Assembly (NCBI GenBank): GCA_002914845.1
Contig: JXTC01000523.1
Location: forward strand, 1-64,000
Source: Trema orientale
Taxonomy: Eukaryota; Streptophyta; Magnoliopsida; Rosales; Cannabaceae
DNA: 64,000 bases
Direction of reading: 5' to 3'
Shown: positions 23,107 to 35,773 of the stretch, in pieces
Position numbering within the stretch: position 1 is the first letter of the stretch
Layout: each line of letters starts with the position of its first letter
Position numbers and translations under genes: made by a program
Notes under the pieces: generated by a model
What the model saw: only the letters and a program-made list of their open reading frames with translations
The model's database searches: none
Told to the model about the DNA's origin: nothing

Positions 23107-24307
23107 GGGAAATTCTAGTATAGGAGGGGCAAAATCCCTCCTATAGATAATATTTAGTGAATCCAATGGCTATTAGATGATTAAAGCTTCTAAATTTTGT
23201 CCACATGATGGAATCTACCTTAGCATAATATATCTCTATAAAAAAAAAAAAAAACAAATCACTTTATCCTCTATCTCACATTACGTCTACCCTTTTTTTG
23301 TTCTGTAACTCATTTCTCATTTATAGGATTTTTTTGGCTCCCTTAATGTTTTGAAAATTCATTTTTGGTTCCCATTAATTGTTATGTACTTGTCAATGAA
23401 AAATTGAAAAACAAGGAGTAAATAAATCTTCATCTTGCTTAAAAACAAAAAATAAAAACAAAAAACAAAATGGTGATAACAACGGAGACTTGAAGATAGC
23501 TTTTGGGTGTCTTTATGGGATATAAGGTGATAAAAGATCAAGACATTAGAGTTAAGAATCGTATCAAAAATTTGAGAGGAAAAATTGTAAAATATTAAAA
23601 GGGCTAGATAGATACAATGAGAGGGATTATATACCAGAATTTTTTTTTTCTTTTTTCTTTTTTGCTAAGAAAAGAATTTGTTTTGCTCTTAATTTATATA
23701 TCTGGAATTGGTTTTCTCTTTAGCTATCTTATTATTTTAGTGGACGTAAATAAAAAGATTTTTTAAGCAATTCTTATTTTAGTACCTTTTACAAATCCAT
23801 TGCTTTTGTATTGGATCTACAAAAGTAAACTTTAAAGTATTCTTTTTTTCTTTTTTTTCAATTGTAGTATCTGTCATCCCTTTATTTACCAGGGTATTAT
23901 ATCAAACTCTCTTTCTTAAAACCTCGCATACATCTCCTTTATTAAAAAAAAAAAGAAAAAAAAACTCGTATCCCTCTTCAAAGCTTAAATCTCATGAACC
24001 CATATACTCAAACAAAATACTTTACAGGAATCACTATACTTCCCTACATTGAATCTCTGTGTTAAAATTGCTTTGTTCCTGAATTCTTTTTCTTTTGAGG
24101 AAATTTTAAGTTTAAAAGGGAAAAAATGATGCGTTCACTTCATGTGAAAGAGATGATAGTTTTTTTTTTTTTTTTTAAGAGATTATAGTTGTGTGCGGGT
24201 GTTTCTAGGATAAGCAAACTGATAAAGACCACACAATTTTAATCTCATGGCTGACAAAGTGCTCTTATATGTAAGAGGAATTTTGTCGCTCCTATATTAG
24301 AATTCCC
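23107..24307. mobile_element. DNA transposon remnant bounded by inverted repeats
   Basis: GGGAAATTCTAGTATAGGAG at the left is matched by CTCCTATATTAGAATTCCC at the right, with further pairing of GCAAAATCCCTC against GAGGAATTTTGTCGC. Span about 1.2 kb. The interior has a few AT-rich frames without motifs. No duplication was fixed. Confidence 0.65.
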
Positions 24308-24881
24308 TTGTACTGTGAATTTTCAAAGAAGCCACAATTCTTACACTTAGTGTGTCTTTATAAGATGAAGCACTTAAAAGACACCTAATCCCAAGTCCAC
24401 AATTATTCTTCCTAAAGTAACAAAAAGGATTAATAAGATTGACACATAGAATTTGATAAGCCAATTTAATTGATGAAAGTTTGACAAAAAGAATCCAAAT
24501 CAATAAATCTTTGTTTGGTTTACAAAAAATATTTGGGTTCTTTGAATATACACAAAAACAAAGATGATAAGTGGGAAAAAATTTGTACACAAATTCCAAT
24601 TATTGTACAATATTTGAAAATTACAGAGTAGAAAAAATAATTAAAAATGATAGAAACAAAGAGTAAAAGACAGAAAGAGACCCATGAGACAAAATAAAGC
24701 CCTTTGTCAAAGTCCTTTTCCCCTATTAAAAGGCATTACAAGAAATTACCGAGAAACTATAGTGGAAAAAAAAATTAAAAAGAAAAAGATTGTCTTTGAA
24801 ACCTTTACATAGTAACATTCCAAGATATCCTAAAAAAGTGGGGTCCCCGTCATGGGAGTCATTGAATCACTAATCAATCGC

Positions 24882-24887
24882 CACGTG
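24882..24887 (+). promoter_or_regulatory. G-box upstream of the ELF4-like gene
   Basis: CACGTG within GCCACGTGGAC, about 115 bp before the proposed TATA box. G-boxes are bound by bHLH (PIF) and bZIP (HY5) factors and are frequent in clock and light-regulated genes. Function here is inferred from motif and position only. Confidence 0.5.
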
Positions 24888-25000
24888 GACAACAAAAGCC
24901 CCAATCATTAAGCCATGGTTATGATCCGAGCCAATACACACAATAAAAATCCTCAAGTGAATTTTAAAAAAAGAAAAAAAAATACGGATTAACAGGTGGA

Positions 25001-25007
25001 TATATAG
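25001..25007 (+). promoter_or_regulatory. Probable TATA box of the ELF4-like gene
   Basis: TATATAG lies about 80 bp before a CT-rich leader (25.08-25.12 kb) and about 300 bp before a good 5' splice donor. Upstream of it, 24.3-25.0 kb holds no gene. Confidence 0.5.
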
Positions 25008-25304
25008 ATTTTAGATTATAAAATAGTCACACACAAATACACTGAGAGGGGGTCCGAGCGTGACTGTCAAATCTACATATTCTCTCCTCTTTTTCTTTCT
25101 TTCTTTCTCTTATGTTTCTCTCTCTAAAAATCTCTTTTGTTTCTCTTAAAATTCTAAGTCTGCTCTGTTCTGTTCCGGGGATTCGATTTGATCGGCGATC
25201 TTTTTCCGCTGTTCTCTGTTCCTCGGGAACCCCCTTCGTCTCTTTCTCTTTTCCAATCTATGTCTCTTCCCAGTCCCAGAATGTAATGTTTCAGACTTTT
25301 TAAG

Positions 25305-26595
25305 GTACGAATATAATATATATATTTATATATATTTAGAAAACATGGCCGAATATAATAAATTGGAAAGAGAAATTGCTTCTGTTTGTAGCTTTTGTTT
25401 TAGTTTCTGGTTTTTTTTTTTTCATTTTTATTTTTATTTGTTTCGTGAAGACATTGATCTTATTAGCTCCTTTTTTTGTGGTTTTTGTTCTGGGATTTTT
25501 GAGGCTGTTTTGAGAAAGTTAATGCTCTTTCTGAATTATAATTTGATGTTGAACTTTGTTTCGTCAAGATCTTCTAATGCTAGTGGGTTTGGGATCTTTT
25601 TTCAACTTTTTTTTTTTAAATTTTTAATATGGGCATTGTTTAATCTCTTTTATTGTTGTTGTTATAAATAATTATTATTTGTTTAATGTTATTTTTTTAA
25701 AATCTCTTTTACAAGAATTTATGCTTCTGCAACTATAAAGCTTTCATGTACGGTTTTAACGTCTGAATTCCCCGTTTGATCCTTGTTTTCTGCTGTTTCT
25801 GAATTTCAAAGTAAAAGCGTGTTTCGATTTTTGTTTTCATTTTTTTAGCGGAAAATCTCATTTTAATAATTGGATTTATTTTATTATCATTTATATTTTT
25901 TTGTATTTATGCTTGTAAAGATTAATAATGCTGTCTCTGCTGCAGTACCCTAATGTTCTGATCTTCTCTGCATCATTGACTGAGTTATAGTTTTCTCTTT
26001 TCTTTTTCCCTTTAATTTTGGGTCTTTGAGATTCTTCTTTGGAACTCTGAGCTTTTAGCCTTTAGGTGGGTATTTTCTGAGTACATTAAAAAAGGTTCCC
26101 TTTTATGGAAATGGGACTGCTTTTTTCACATCTCATCATAATCAATAATAAAAATAATAAAACGGTAATTATAATATTATCATTAATAGTAACAATAATA
26201 GCAATTATTCATTTATGTTCTAGACTAATGTTCTTGTTAAATTATTAAAAAAAAAAAAAAGAAGAATCAACAACAACAACAACAAATGGAGGTCATGATT
26301 CCTACTACAGAACTTGTCTCATATGCCTCTATTGCCTTAAACTATTCAAAGTGTTAGTTTGCTTCATGTTTTGTCTGAAAGCTTTTGGTTGATGTAAGCA
26401 TGTGCAGATAAGGAGATATGATTATGGGTTATTTTTCTTTTTCAATTAAAGATAAAAAAAAACCTTTATTTTTTATTATTATTTAATAGAGAGAGTGTAT
26501 CTTGCTTTGCTCTTTTCTCCTCAATCATCATCACATATCATCCTCATCATCATCATCATAATCTTCTTATTCTACTGTTCTTATTGAATATGCAG
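25305..26595 (+). other. Probable 5' UTR intron of the ELF4-like gene
   Basis: The donor AAG/GTACGAAT at 25305 and the acceptor TATGCAG ending at 26595 frame a T-rich 1.29-kb stretch that ends about 50 bp before the start codon. The open frame at 25.35-25.67 kb inside it is T-rich (poly-Phe) and not considered coding. The intron is inferred from splice signals only. Confidence 0.55.
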
Positions 26596-26645
26596 TTCTG
26601 ATTTTGATACAATTCTGATCCAAAAAAAGAAGAGAACAATAATCA

Positions 26646-26990
26646 ATGGAAGGTGACACATTTTCTGGGCTAGGGAATGGTACGCAGATTGATGGAAAAA
26701 TCTTACAGACATTTCAGAAAAACTTTGTTCAAGTTCAGAACATCTTGGATCAAAACAGGTTGTTGATCAATCAAATAAACCAAAACCATGAGTCCAAGAT
26801 TCCTGACAATCTCAGCAGAAATGTGGGACTAATCAGAGAGCTCAACAACAACATAAGGAGGGTTGTTGACCTTTATGCTGACCTCTCAAGCTCCTTTACC
26901 AAATCCATGGATGCTTCTTCTGAAGGAGACTCTAGTGGTGTTCTCAAATCTGATGGAAAAGCTGGGCTTAAGAGGAATAGGCCAGTCTAG
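26646..26990 (+). CDS. ELF4-L3: EARLY FLOWERING 4-like protein (ELF4-L3 type)
   Basis: A 114-residue protein encoded by one exon, covering the whole ELF4 (DUF1313) family. Residues about 15-85 form the conserved helical core, including GKILQTFQKNFVQVQNILDQ, NRLLINQINQNHESK and NVGLIRELNNNIRRVVDLY. The tail SSEGDSSGVLKSDGK is typical of the ELF4-like 2/3/4 branch rather than ELF4 itself. ELF4 joins ELF3 and LUX in the evening complex of the plant circadian clock, repressing PRR and growth genes at night. ELF4-like members share the fold, and their individual roles are less clear. The start is the only Met giving the family N-terminus (MEGDxFSG). Upstream lie a G-box, a TATA box and a probable 5' UTR intron. 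The coding region has no defect. The L3 assignment is by remembered sequence likeness. Confidence 0.93.
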   Translation: MEGDTFSGLGNGTQIDGKILQTFQKNFVQVQNILDQNRLLINQINQNHESKIPDNLSRNVGLIRELNNNIRRVVDLYADLSSSFTKSMDASSEGDSSGVLKSDGKAGLKRNRPV

Positions 26991-27674
26991 AGGGGTTTTT
27001 GGAAATTGTTCTCTCTCTCTCTCTCTTTTCTTTTTAAATTTTGAATTATGGGTTGGGAAACAAAGTTGAAATTCTGTTGAAATGGTAAAAAGGGTGGGGA
27101 TTAGATTCTGTAACTTCTATTGTTATCAGTGAACTGTTTACTGGCTCACTCACTTGTCCTTACATTTGTTAGACCAAAAATAATTGTACGGTATTCCCAG
27201 TTGTAACTATGGATCTAATTAAAGAGGAAAAAGAAAATTTCCATTGGGGGTGTTTTGTTGATCTTATTAATTGATTATAAAGAATTTTTGGAGGGAAAAA
27301 AAAAGGAAAAAAAAAAAGAAAAAGAAAAGCACTACTACTTCTTTAGTCTTTTCTCTCATTTTCAGTTGTACTCTCTGGTTTATGATCTGCTTATGAACTT
27401 GATATTGAGATCTTCGTATAATCTTGTCATAAATTCATAAAAGGATTTCTTGTTTTCCTAAAGTAAAGCTTTTGCTTAACTTTTGGGTCAATCAAAAAGA
27501 CTGAAATCTGATATGGGTCTACCAATCTCTTTTCGATTAAAGATGTATCTATTTTACTTTATGAAGCAAAACTCCACAATGCCCTTTTTACTGCATTTTC
27601 AAACTCACCAAACAGCAGACCCTTTTTCTTTTCTCCAGGTTAGCTGAGAATTGGAGTGAAGAGGTATCTTCTTC

Positions 27675-27710
<36 letters not shown>

Positions 27711-30700
27711 TTATTTATTTTTTTATGGCAGAAATGAAGGGGCAAAACACCCTATTTTGAACTCCTTTTCAACTGAGAATTTTTACGGTTTGTGATCTTC
27801 TGTTGTCTTCATGTTTTCCTGTTGTGAAGAATGAACATACAGGGAATTACATCTATGTTAATAGTGAAGATGCTCTGAACTGAAATAATTGGAAGAAAGT
27901 AGCTTTTAGATTTTTTATTTTTTTATTTTTTTTATTTTTGGAGGGTTTTCCAATCAGAGGCCACCACAAGAACAGAATCTCAGATAAGGAGTTGATGAGC
28001 TTTTGACCATTTTTTAAAAAATATTTTGTTTCTAACCAATGACAATCCATTTGATAGTTACTGTCAAAAGAAAATAAAGTATTTATGTTCTATAGAGTAT
28101 AGTCTATAGTTTTAAAAACAAAGCACTACGGTTCCAAGAGACAGACAGATATGTATAAACAGTGACCCCCAACAACATGACAAGGGACCCAAAGGTTCTG
28201 CTTTTGGGATGGAACTCAACTTCTCCATGCTTATCCCCTTCCTTCCCTCTATTAAGGTTCTTTTTTTATTATTATTATTCCAATTTATTTATCTATTTGG
28301 TTTTCTAATTATTCCTTTCATGTGATAAATGTTCTTTACGACTAGGCTTCAAAGTTGATGATTCCTCAACATCTCTCTCTTGCTCTGATTGAGTAGATGT
28401 CCTTGTTGGTGGGCCCATTTGTATGGCAGCCAAATTTTCCTGATATTTCTAGGAGAAAATAAGGCCCACATGGTGGTGGGCTGATTGCTGGAAATGGCTT
28501 TGTTTATTAGATTTTGAAAAATGTGTGGTGAGGGCGATACTTCATCTACAAATTGTGTACTCATTTTCCGGGATAAAAGAAAAAAGAAGAAAAAAAGATA
28601 GAAAACTTTCGTGAATTTAGCACTCAATACTTGAAAAGTTCAGCAGTTTTCAACATGGTATCTCTCTTATGACTATACTACATGTTTTTGGGTTCAATTT
28701 TTTTTTTTATTATAATGTAATTAGTTTAAAGAAACAGTAGTTTAAAGCGTTACTCCGATGAGTATAACTACTTTTTCTATATTAGGTATCGGGGTTACTA
28801 GTTTTGAACATAGTTTTATCTTTTAGATCAGGCCTAAAAGAACAAAATTTTTAGTATTGAAAGGTAAATTTAAGGGAGGATCTTAAGACCTAGAGTCTAA
28901 GTCTAATCCATTATTTGGACAAAAAAAGAAGACGTTTTAACTAAAATATGGGCATAAGAGTCTTATTCTAAACAAAATTAGAGTTTCATTAGGTGAATCC
29001 ATACATGACTTGACTGGAGAAGTTGCCCATCAAAATCTATTTCGAGACCTTTCACGGTTCCACCCACTTTTGAAATAACATCCAATGACTTGTCGTTGGG
29101 TTAACCCAAAAAAAGGGAAAAAAAAAAAAGAGGAAAAAAACTTAATCTCATTAAACATGTAGTTTGAACTAAATTGATTCTAAATTGACAGTATCTCATC
29201 AAATTAGCACATGCATAAAGTATCAGTTAACCTTTAAAATATGTTTGTCATGTGATCGACATCAATTCATTTTATGGGGTGTAGTCTTTGATTTTAAATG
29301 TTCTATATTCGTTTTACATACAGTTTATTATTTACCAGTCTTCACAAACCCATTTAAAACTTAATGAAATTTTGGTTGAAACTAAATTGGACAGAATAAT
29401 ATACTTTGCTGTGACTGAGACAGAGTTTACTTTCCTTTAAGCTCTTTACATAAATTTGTAAACCACGTAGTAAATTACGGGCTAATCCCATCAAAAATTT
29501 CTATTATAAACTTAATGAAAGTTAAGAGGCATGAATGATATTAGCTATATGTGTGTATATTTAGTACATACCCATATATTGATGGTATACTCGGTTGAAT
29601 TCAGTTGAAATTCAATCTAAATGAATTGATTTTTTTTTTTTAATACTCCTTAGTCACACCACAGTCCATATTTGGACGACAAGGCTAAACCAAACTGACC
29701 CCAGATATAACTAAAGAGATTTTGGCTGAGCTCCATTGGATCAAACAAAAAATACACCGTACTAAGGCCACTAGTCTTTAAATTAATACATTGGATATGC
29801 TTTTCTGATCAATGTAATGATCAAAGTGCTAGAAGCCAAGACAAACTAAACATTGCCATAAAAAATAATAACATGTGCGATAGGGAATCTACTTTTTGCC
29901 AATTCTTTCCTTTTGTTCCTTCAATTTCCAGCAAATAGGTTGGAAAGGAACCCCCAAAGTCTAGTTTTGCCCTTTCAACCTATTTATAATAATGGTGGAT
30001 ATCCTATAGGTATCTCCCATCTACATCATAATTAGTTGGACCCAATTACACTAATCACACTATAATAGTCCACGCTCATTCATGCTCCAAAACCACCAAT
30101 TATGGCCTAATAACAATATTAGCTTATGACAATGATGGTAATCTAAATAGCTTTTCTCGCAGTTTCAACTAACACAATTTACTTCGAGATAATATTTTTT
30201 TAACATTCTATCTTATGGAAGTCCGAAAACTTTATTAGAATAATAGCAAATAATAAAGTTACGTGTTTGAGCAATGCTAAGAAGTACTCGTAGTGATTAA
30301 CATTCATACATTTATATAAGTGTGAGTTACTCATTTTTATTAGTGTGTATGATATATTTTAGCTTTTTTTTTTATTACTTGTTTTGTGTAATTAGCCGCT
30401 CAACAAAATAACTTAGTTCCTTTAACTTTGTGAAACAATGAGGGTGATAAATTTATTTGGCTAGAATTGAGGAGGGTTTATAATAAAGAAAGGGTGTCTT
30501 TCCTTGTATATTTCACAAAATGAAGAATAACATAGAGTTGCAAGACAATATCTATCTAGGACACTCTTGCAAGAAAATATCTATCTAGAACATATCTAGG
30601 ACACTCTTGACATAAGACACGCATAATTGAACTTGTATATAAATAATTTCACATCTCAATGCTTTTTACAAATAGAATCACAACATGATATAAGATAGGT

Positions 30701-30770
30701 GAACCCACAAATAGACGTGCATTATCTCTTTTCTTTTTGCTGGAAACCAATGAAAGTGATTTTGATTGTA
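26991..30770. other. ELF4-like 3' region and intergenic DNA
   Basis: The first few hundred bases (CT-rich, then AATAAT/AATTAAAG near 27.2 kb) probably hold the 3' UTR and poly(A) site. A (TA)n tract lies at about 27.68-27.71 kb. Beyond this no gene was recognised. Short frames at 27.9-28.6 kb lack motifs, and a segment starting GAGCAATGCTAAGAAGTACT at 30.27 kb resembles one end of the CAATGCTA MITE family. Confidence 0.5.
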
Positions 30771-31451
30771 GGGCTAATGATATAAAAATACCTGATTTTA
30801 ACTTTTTTGCAAAATATACCCTAATTTTTGAACTTCTGTAAATTAATACTTCTTATTTTATTTTATTTTTTTTATTTTTTTATTTTTTTGTAAATTTATA
30901 CCATGAGCAAGTTAGAAGATGCAAATAACCCTTTTGAACTCTCATTCTAATTTTTTTTGGGGCACATCTATAGTAGGTCACAGAAATAAAGCCTTATATG
31001 GGGTTGCAGTCTGCGCACTATCGGATTTAAAATCAACAGCCATGATTGATGGTTTTATATAGGAAAAAATGGGCTCAAATCCACATGATTTGCTCTTCTA
31101 GTTATTTTTAATTTTTGAATGTTTTTTGAATTTATTTAAATTTTATTTATGGAAAATTGTTCTAAGCTTCGACCTATTAAAGGATCCACACCCATGATCT
31201 CCCACATAAAACCATGGTTCTTTGTTAAAGATACTAGGAGTAAGCAGATTTCTACTCAACCGCCCAAACCAAACCACACTGCATGGTATGGTATGGTTAT
31301 TTTGTTTCATGGTGTGGTTTAGGAATCAGTTTTGCTCTACCGCCGCGGTGTGGTATGGAGTACGGAATAAAATTTCTATTTCCGCAATAAACTACACTGC
31401 ACCGCATATACATGTACATCTAATTTAAAATATATTTATATATATATATTT

Positions 31452-31700
31452 GGGTACCAATCTAGTAGGTATTTTTTTTTTTTTAACCTATACATAAGTA
31501 TCATTTTGGCCAATGAAAATTTTTCTTGCACATTTTTTTATATTAAAAAGTAAGAGAGAAAAATAACATTAATGATGCACGTCTTTTCATGCACTTTATT
31601 ATAGCCGTTGGATCACCATTAGATAATGATCTAACGGCCAAAAAAAAATACCTATACATAGGTGAAAAAAAAAAAAAAAACCTACTGGATTGGCAACCTA
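31452..31700 (+). mobile_element. TA-tract MITE family, copy 3
   Basis: Flanked by (TA)n on both sides. Starts GGGTACCAATCTAGTAGGT and ends CCTACTGGATTGGCAACCTA, with GTTGGATCACCATTAGATAA in between. It is the least decayed copy in the window and is nested inside the long-TIR element. Confidence 0.88.
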
Positions 31701-32401
31701 TATATTTATATATAAATTCACATATATAATATACTAAAATCTAACATCTAAATTTTCTTGGAATAAATTGTGAATGAAACTTAGAGTCTTGGAGAAAGTC
31801 AAACTAATGAGGACTTACTAATAATTTAATTTTCAACTTTGTTGTTCGGAAGGATGTTTAAATTTTGGAACTTTAGACATTTGTGCTTTACTATATTTTG
31901 ATTGGGTTGTAATATTGTGTCTTATTAAGATGTTGCTTAGACAACTATGAATATGTGAATATGTAACTTTCGTAAATATTTTAAATTTGTATTAATTTTT
32001 AAATGATTTTATTTTAGTAGTAATAACTTTTTTAAGATTATTTTTTTTAATTTGGCCCAATTTTATTGAGGCCCATATCAAAGGCCCAAATTGTATCGCA
32101 CCAAACTGCATAATGTGATGTGGTTTAGTGCGGTTAATAGGTTTTTTTTAACCGCAGTGGTTAAGATTTTCTTCTATCGTACTTTGTGGGTCCTTCGAAG
32201 TTTCATATCCAGCAAAAGCACTTTAAACACAAACTATAGCAGATAATTTAGTTTGTATCACATCAGTAATAATGAACAAGAACTTGATGTAATAACCAAC
32301 ATAAGTATACTCAATTCTCATTTTCTTGAAAACCATTTTCCTTGAAGCAATTGTAGAATAGTAGCTGAGCTTCTCCTCCTCCTCCGAATGAACGATTCCA
32401 G

Positions 32402-32719
32402 TTGTCTATCCAATTCAATGTCTTCTCCTCCATGGCGAGCCTCCCGTTGTTCATTGTCCCCATCTTTGAAATCATTGTCGTCGTCATCTTCATCAAACTC
32501 AAGCTGTCTGAATCTTCTCTATCGACGGGGATGGTCCATCATGCCGAGCAAGATTGTGGCCCAAGGAGAAAGGGCTTGATCAGATCTCCCGAAATCAGAG
32601 TCGGGATTAGCAGCATCACGACTGTCCAGCGTCTAATTACCGCTGGTCATTTCCTCAACGAATCCACTCTAGCAAAAGGAGCTTTGATCTCAATCTCTAT
32701 GATGGGATTGACAATTTAG
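32402..32719 (+). pseudogene. Possible captured gene fragment, not recognised
   Basis: An open frame of 105 residues in a GC-richer island within the long-TIR element. It starts MSIQFNVFSSMASLPLF, has a hydrophobic stretch (FIVPIFEIIVVVIFI) and ends LAKGALISISMMGLTI. The opposite strand is also open for a while, with an acidic run (DEDDDDNDF). No family was recognised on either strand, so neither strand nor function can be decided. Its composition contrasts with the flanks, which is why it is listed. Confidence 0.3.
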
Positions 32720-33420
32720 GAACACATGTGACACCAATATCTTGAGGCCATTAATTCCTCTATTATTTTTATTTTCTCTATCAAAACACAAAATCCATAA
32801 ACAGAATCAATCCAAAGCGAGATCTCAGACCACCATCAATGAAAAAAAATTAAAAAGAAAATAAATAAATATCAAATGAATTACCCAAATCCTCTAATGG
32901 GTTGAAACCCAGAACAATTTCCCACAAATAAAATTGAAAGAAATTTAAAAAAAATCATAAATTAAAAAAACCTGGGAGAACGCAGGTTACGTGGATTTGA
33001 GCCCATTTTTTCTAACATAAAACCATCAATCACGACCGTTGATTTAAGTCTGACAATGCACAGACCGCAGCCCTATATAAGGCTTTATTTCCATGACCCT
33101 ATTATAGATATGCCCCTTTTTTCGTTCTTTTTTTCTTGAATGAAAAGTTAAACAGACTAATTTTATCAATGTTTAATAAGTTTTTATTGAGTAAACAAGG
33201 GTACAACCTTCCGTTTATTATTAAAATTAATTAATTAGGCATCAAGAGTACAAATTTACAGAAATTTCAAATGTGAGGGTATTAATTTGCATAATTCATA
33301 TGTGAAGGTATTAATTTACAAGATTTCAAAAGTCAAGAGTTTTTAATTTGCAGGATTTTAAAAGTGAGACTATTTTTTGCAAAAAAGTTAAAAGTCATGG
33401 TATTTTTATATCATTTTCCC

Positions 33421-34916
33421 TTGCACATGAATAGACAAAACGAGGAGGTTTTTTATTTTATTTTTTTTTTCCGGTCCAAATGACTTTTGAAGATACTTTG
33501 CAAGAAGACTTTTTTAGGAATAATTATAAAAATTATGACATTCTGTGACCTCTTTGGTTACAATATTTTATAATGGTCATAAAAATTATACCTTTATTAC
33601 AAAACGTAGAAAAAGAAGTCACAATTTTTATTACTACCACTTAAAAAAATTATTTGGAAAATTAGTTACAAAAGTCGTTTTAGCTTAAGTTACTCCTGCC
33701 CATGTCCAAATGCCATAGTACACACAACTTAATCGGGCAGAATAGGAGTATTTATAAGAAATGGCCTTTTTTAAATATCAATTTAAAAATGACTGTTTTT
33801 TACACCTATTTAATAAATCGCTGTTTTATAATTTTATTTTGATAAATTGACGTATTTTAGTTGATCTATTTAGGTTTTTTTTTTTTTTTTTTTGAAGTAA
33901 ATCAATTTTTTCAAAAGAAAAAATTAATTTTCAAAAAATAAATCAATATATTTTGATATACTAAATATGAAAAATAGTCATTTTTTAAATAATTTTCAAA
34001 ATTCGGTTTTTTTAATAGTGTTTGAAAAACATCCCAAAATGATATAAAATTCGGCCATTTGGCCGAGAATCCCACAAAAATAGACAGATGAATTGCAATA
34101 GCATTGGCCTTGGAATTGAGTTATGGGCAACGAAGGAACTTGTTCTTTTGGGCTGATTTTTTCCACTATGAGCTTTGACTCATGGGAAAATGATACTGCA
34201 TACGAACTTTTAAAACTTATTTTCAGAAATACGATGCCCTGGGTTCTACTTATTATTATACAGTGTTTTGTAGAAAATACTAATTTCTTAACCATGGATC
34301 AAATCGCAGAAACCCAAATCCATATCCAACCTATTCTAAATTCTCTCCCTAAACAGCACTCAAGCTTCACCATATTTGACCATTTGCATATATCTAAAAA
34401 GCTAATGATAGTTTGAGGAGGTCCAGATACTTGAAGATGATGAAGATTTAAAAGGCGTTGACGTTCTCGTCACTGTAAGACCAGGATGAAAAACTTTGCT
34501 TTTATAATCCCCGTGAGCTGAATTTTTGGGCAGGAACTTTTATTTTGTAATTGGCTTTGTTTGGATTCAAATATTTTATTTGTAATTTTTTTCTTTTTTT
34601 TTTTTCTATATATTAAAAGCTTGGTTGTGTCGAGGGTGAAGTTATAGTATTTGAGAAAATACACATGAATGACCTAGCATCTTGAAATTCTTATATATTT
34701 TGTCTTTTTCTTATGAAGTTTAAGTTTTTCTCTCTATAGTGTGTGAAATATTGTCCAAATTACGTCCATTGATTTGGCTTTATGTGCTAATTGATATTAC
34801 ATAGCTTCAGGAAGACGATTTATTGCTCTTCTCTGAGATAAAAAAAGTATTGAAGACAATTAAGATTCACATTGATTTCACTGATTAAGAATAGTACATC
34901 TGCGGCATATCAGCGA
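33421..34916. other. Intergenic DNA with a possible gene relic at 34.1-34.5 kb
   Basis: Around 34123-34416 an open frame contains FDSWENDTAYELLK and MDQIAETQIHIQPIL. A nearby frame around 34.41-34.48 kb reads like LEDDEDLKGVDVLVTVRPG. The pieces look like degraded coding sequence, but no family was recognised and no splice model joins them. Confidence 0.35.
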
Positions 34917-35572
34917 TTTGCGGTTTCCTATGATTTACTTGCATATATGGTGTTCTGTTAAGAGGAAACCAAACTGGTTTCTAGGAAACCTTTATAGTTC
35001 ATGTAATTTACTTATATAAAGGAAATCTGCTAAAAGAAAACCAATCTGGTTTCTCCGTAATTTACTTACGTGTAGGGTATTTCCCTTAAAGGAAACCAAA
35101 CTGATTTTCATGAAACCTTTGTGGTTTCATGTGATTTACTTACGTATATGACATTTCGCTAAAAGGAAACTAAATTGGTTTCTAAGAAATCTTTGTGAAT
35201 ACCTATGATTTACTGCTAAAAAGAAATCATGATGGTTTCTAAGAAACCTTTGTAGTTTTCTATGATTTATTTAGCTACGGGACATTCTGCAAAAAAGAAA
35301 CCACAATGGTTTCCAGGAAGTGTTCGTGGTTTCATGTAATTTACTTACGTACAGGACATTAGGCTAAGGAAACCAAATTGGTTTCCAGAAAACCTTTATG
35401 CTTTCCTATAATTTAACTTACGTACAGGACATTCGGCTAAAGAAAACCAAACTGGTTTCCAGAAAACCTTTGTAGTTTCCTGTGATTTACTTACTTACAG
35501 AACATTCCGCTAATAGGAAACCAAATTAAACCAAATTGGTTTCCAGAAAACCTTTGTGGTTTCCTATAAAAA
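34917..35572. repeat. Tandem array of palindromic units, about 9 copies
   Basis: Nine units built around GGAAACCAAATTGGTTTCC (near-perfect palindrome) start near 34963, 35033, 35089, 35163, 35220, 35294, 35366, 35440 and 35514. Spacing is mostly 70-74 bp, with two short units of 56-57 bp. Between palindromes lies GTGATTTACTTACGTACAGG-type sequence. Units on the right are closest to each other and those on the left are more diverged. Confidence 0.88.
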
Positions 35573-35773
35573 AAGATTACTTATTTACTAAAATACCACC
35601 ATATTTTCTAGCCTCCAAAGTATTTAGAAAAATACCATAAAAAAGTCGTATAAAATTTTTATTATTTTTGAAAGGTCGTAAATTTGGTAATATTTCTTGA
35701 AAAATAGGTATAAGTGTCCAAAACCTTTGACCCATTCGTATAGGGCTTTGTTGACAGTCTAGGTCTAACTCAA

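Larger units (their letters stand above)
30959..33116. mobile_element. Long-TIR element, Mutator-like, carrying foreign sequence
   Basis: Terminal inverted repeats of about 130-150 bp: GGGGCACATCTATAGTAGG at the left and, on the other strand, GGGGCATATCTATAATAGGG at the right. Shared inner blocks include AATAAAGCCTTATAT and AAAAATGGGCTCAAATCCAC. The tips resemble those of the 9-bp-TSD MITE at 5619. The flanks are poly(T), so a duplication cannot be read. No transposase was recognised. The interior holds a MITE (31452-31700) and a GC-richer stretch (32.3-32.72 kb) that may be a captured gene piece. Confidence 0.78.
30771..33420. mobile_element. Outer fold-back element, interrupted by a second one
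   Basis: The left end GGGCTAATGATATAAAAATA is matched by TATTTTTATATCATTTTCCC at 33.4 kb. Inner parts pair too (TTTTAACTTTTTTGC against GCAAAAAAGTTAAAA). The two arms, about 190 and 300 bp, look like those of the fold-back families elsewhere in the window. They are pushed apart by the 2.16-kb element at 30959-33116. Confidence 0.72.

Noticed and set aside
25345..25671. 108-residue open frame upstream of the ELF4-like gene
   Set aside because: Poly-Phe/Ser translation of a T-rich 5' UTR intron with splice sites on both sides.
34917..35572. Regularly spaced palindromic repeats resembling a CRISPR array
   Set aside because: The genome is a plant nucleus, unit and spacer lengths vary, the spacers are themselves repeated, and no cas genes exist.
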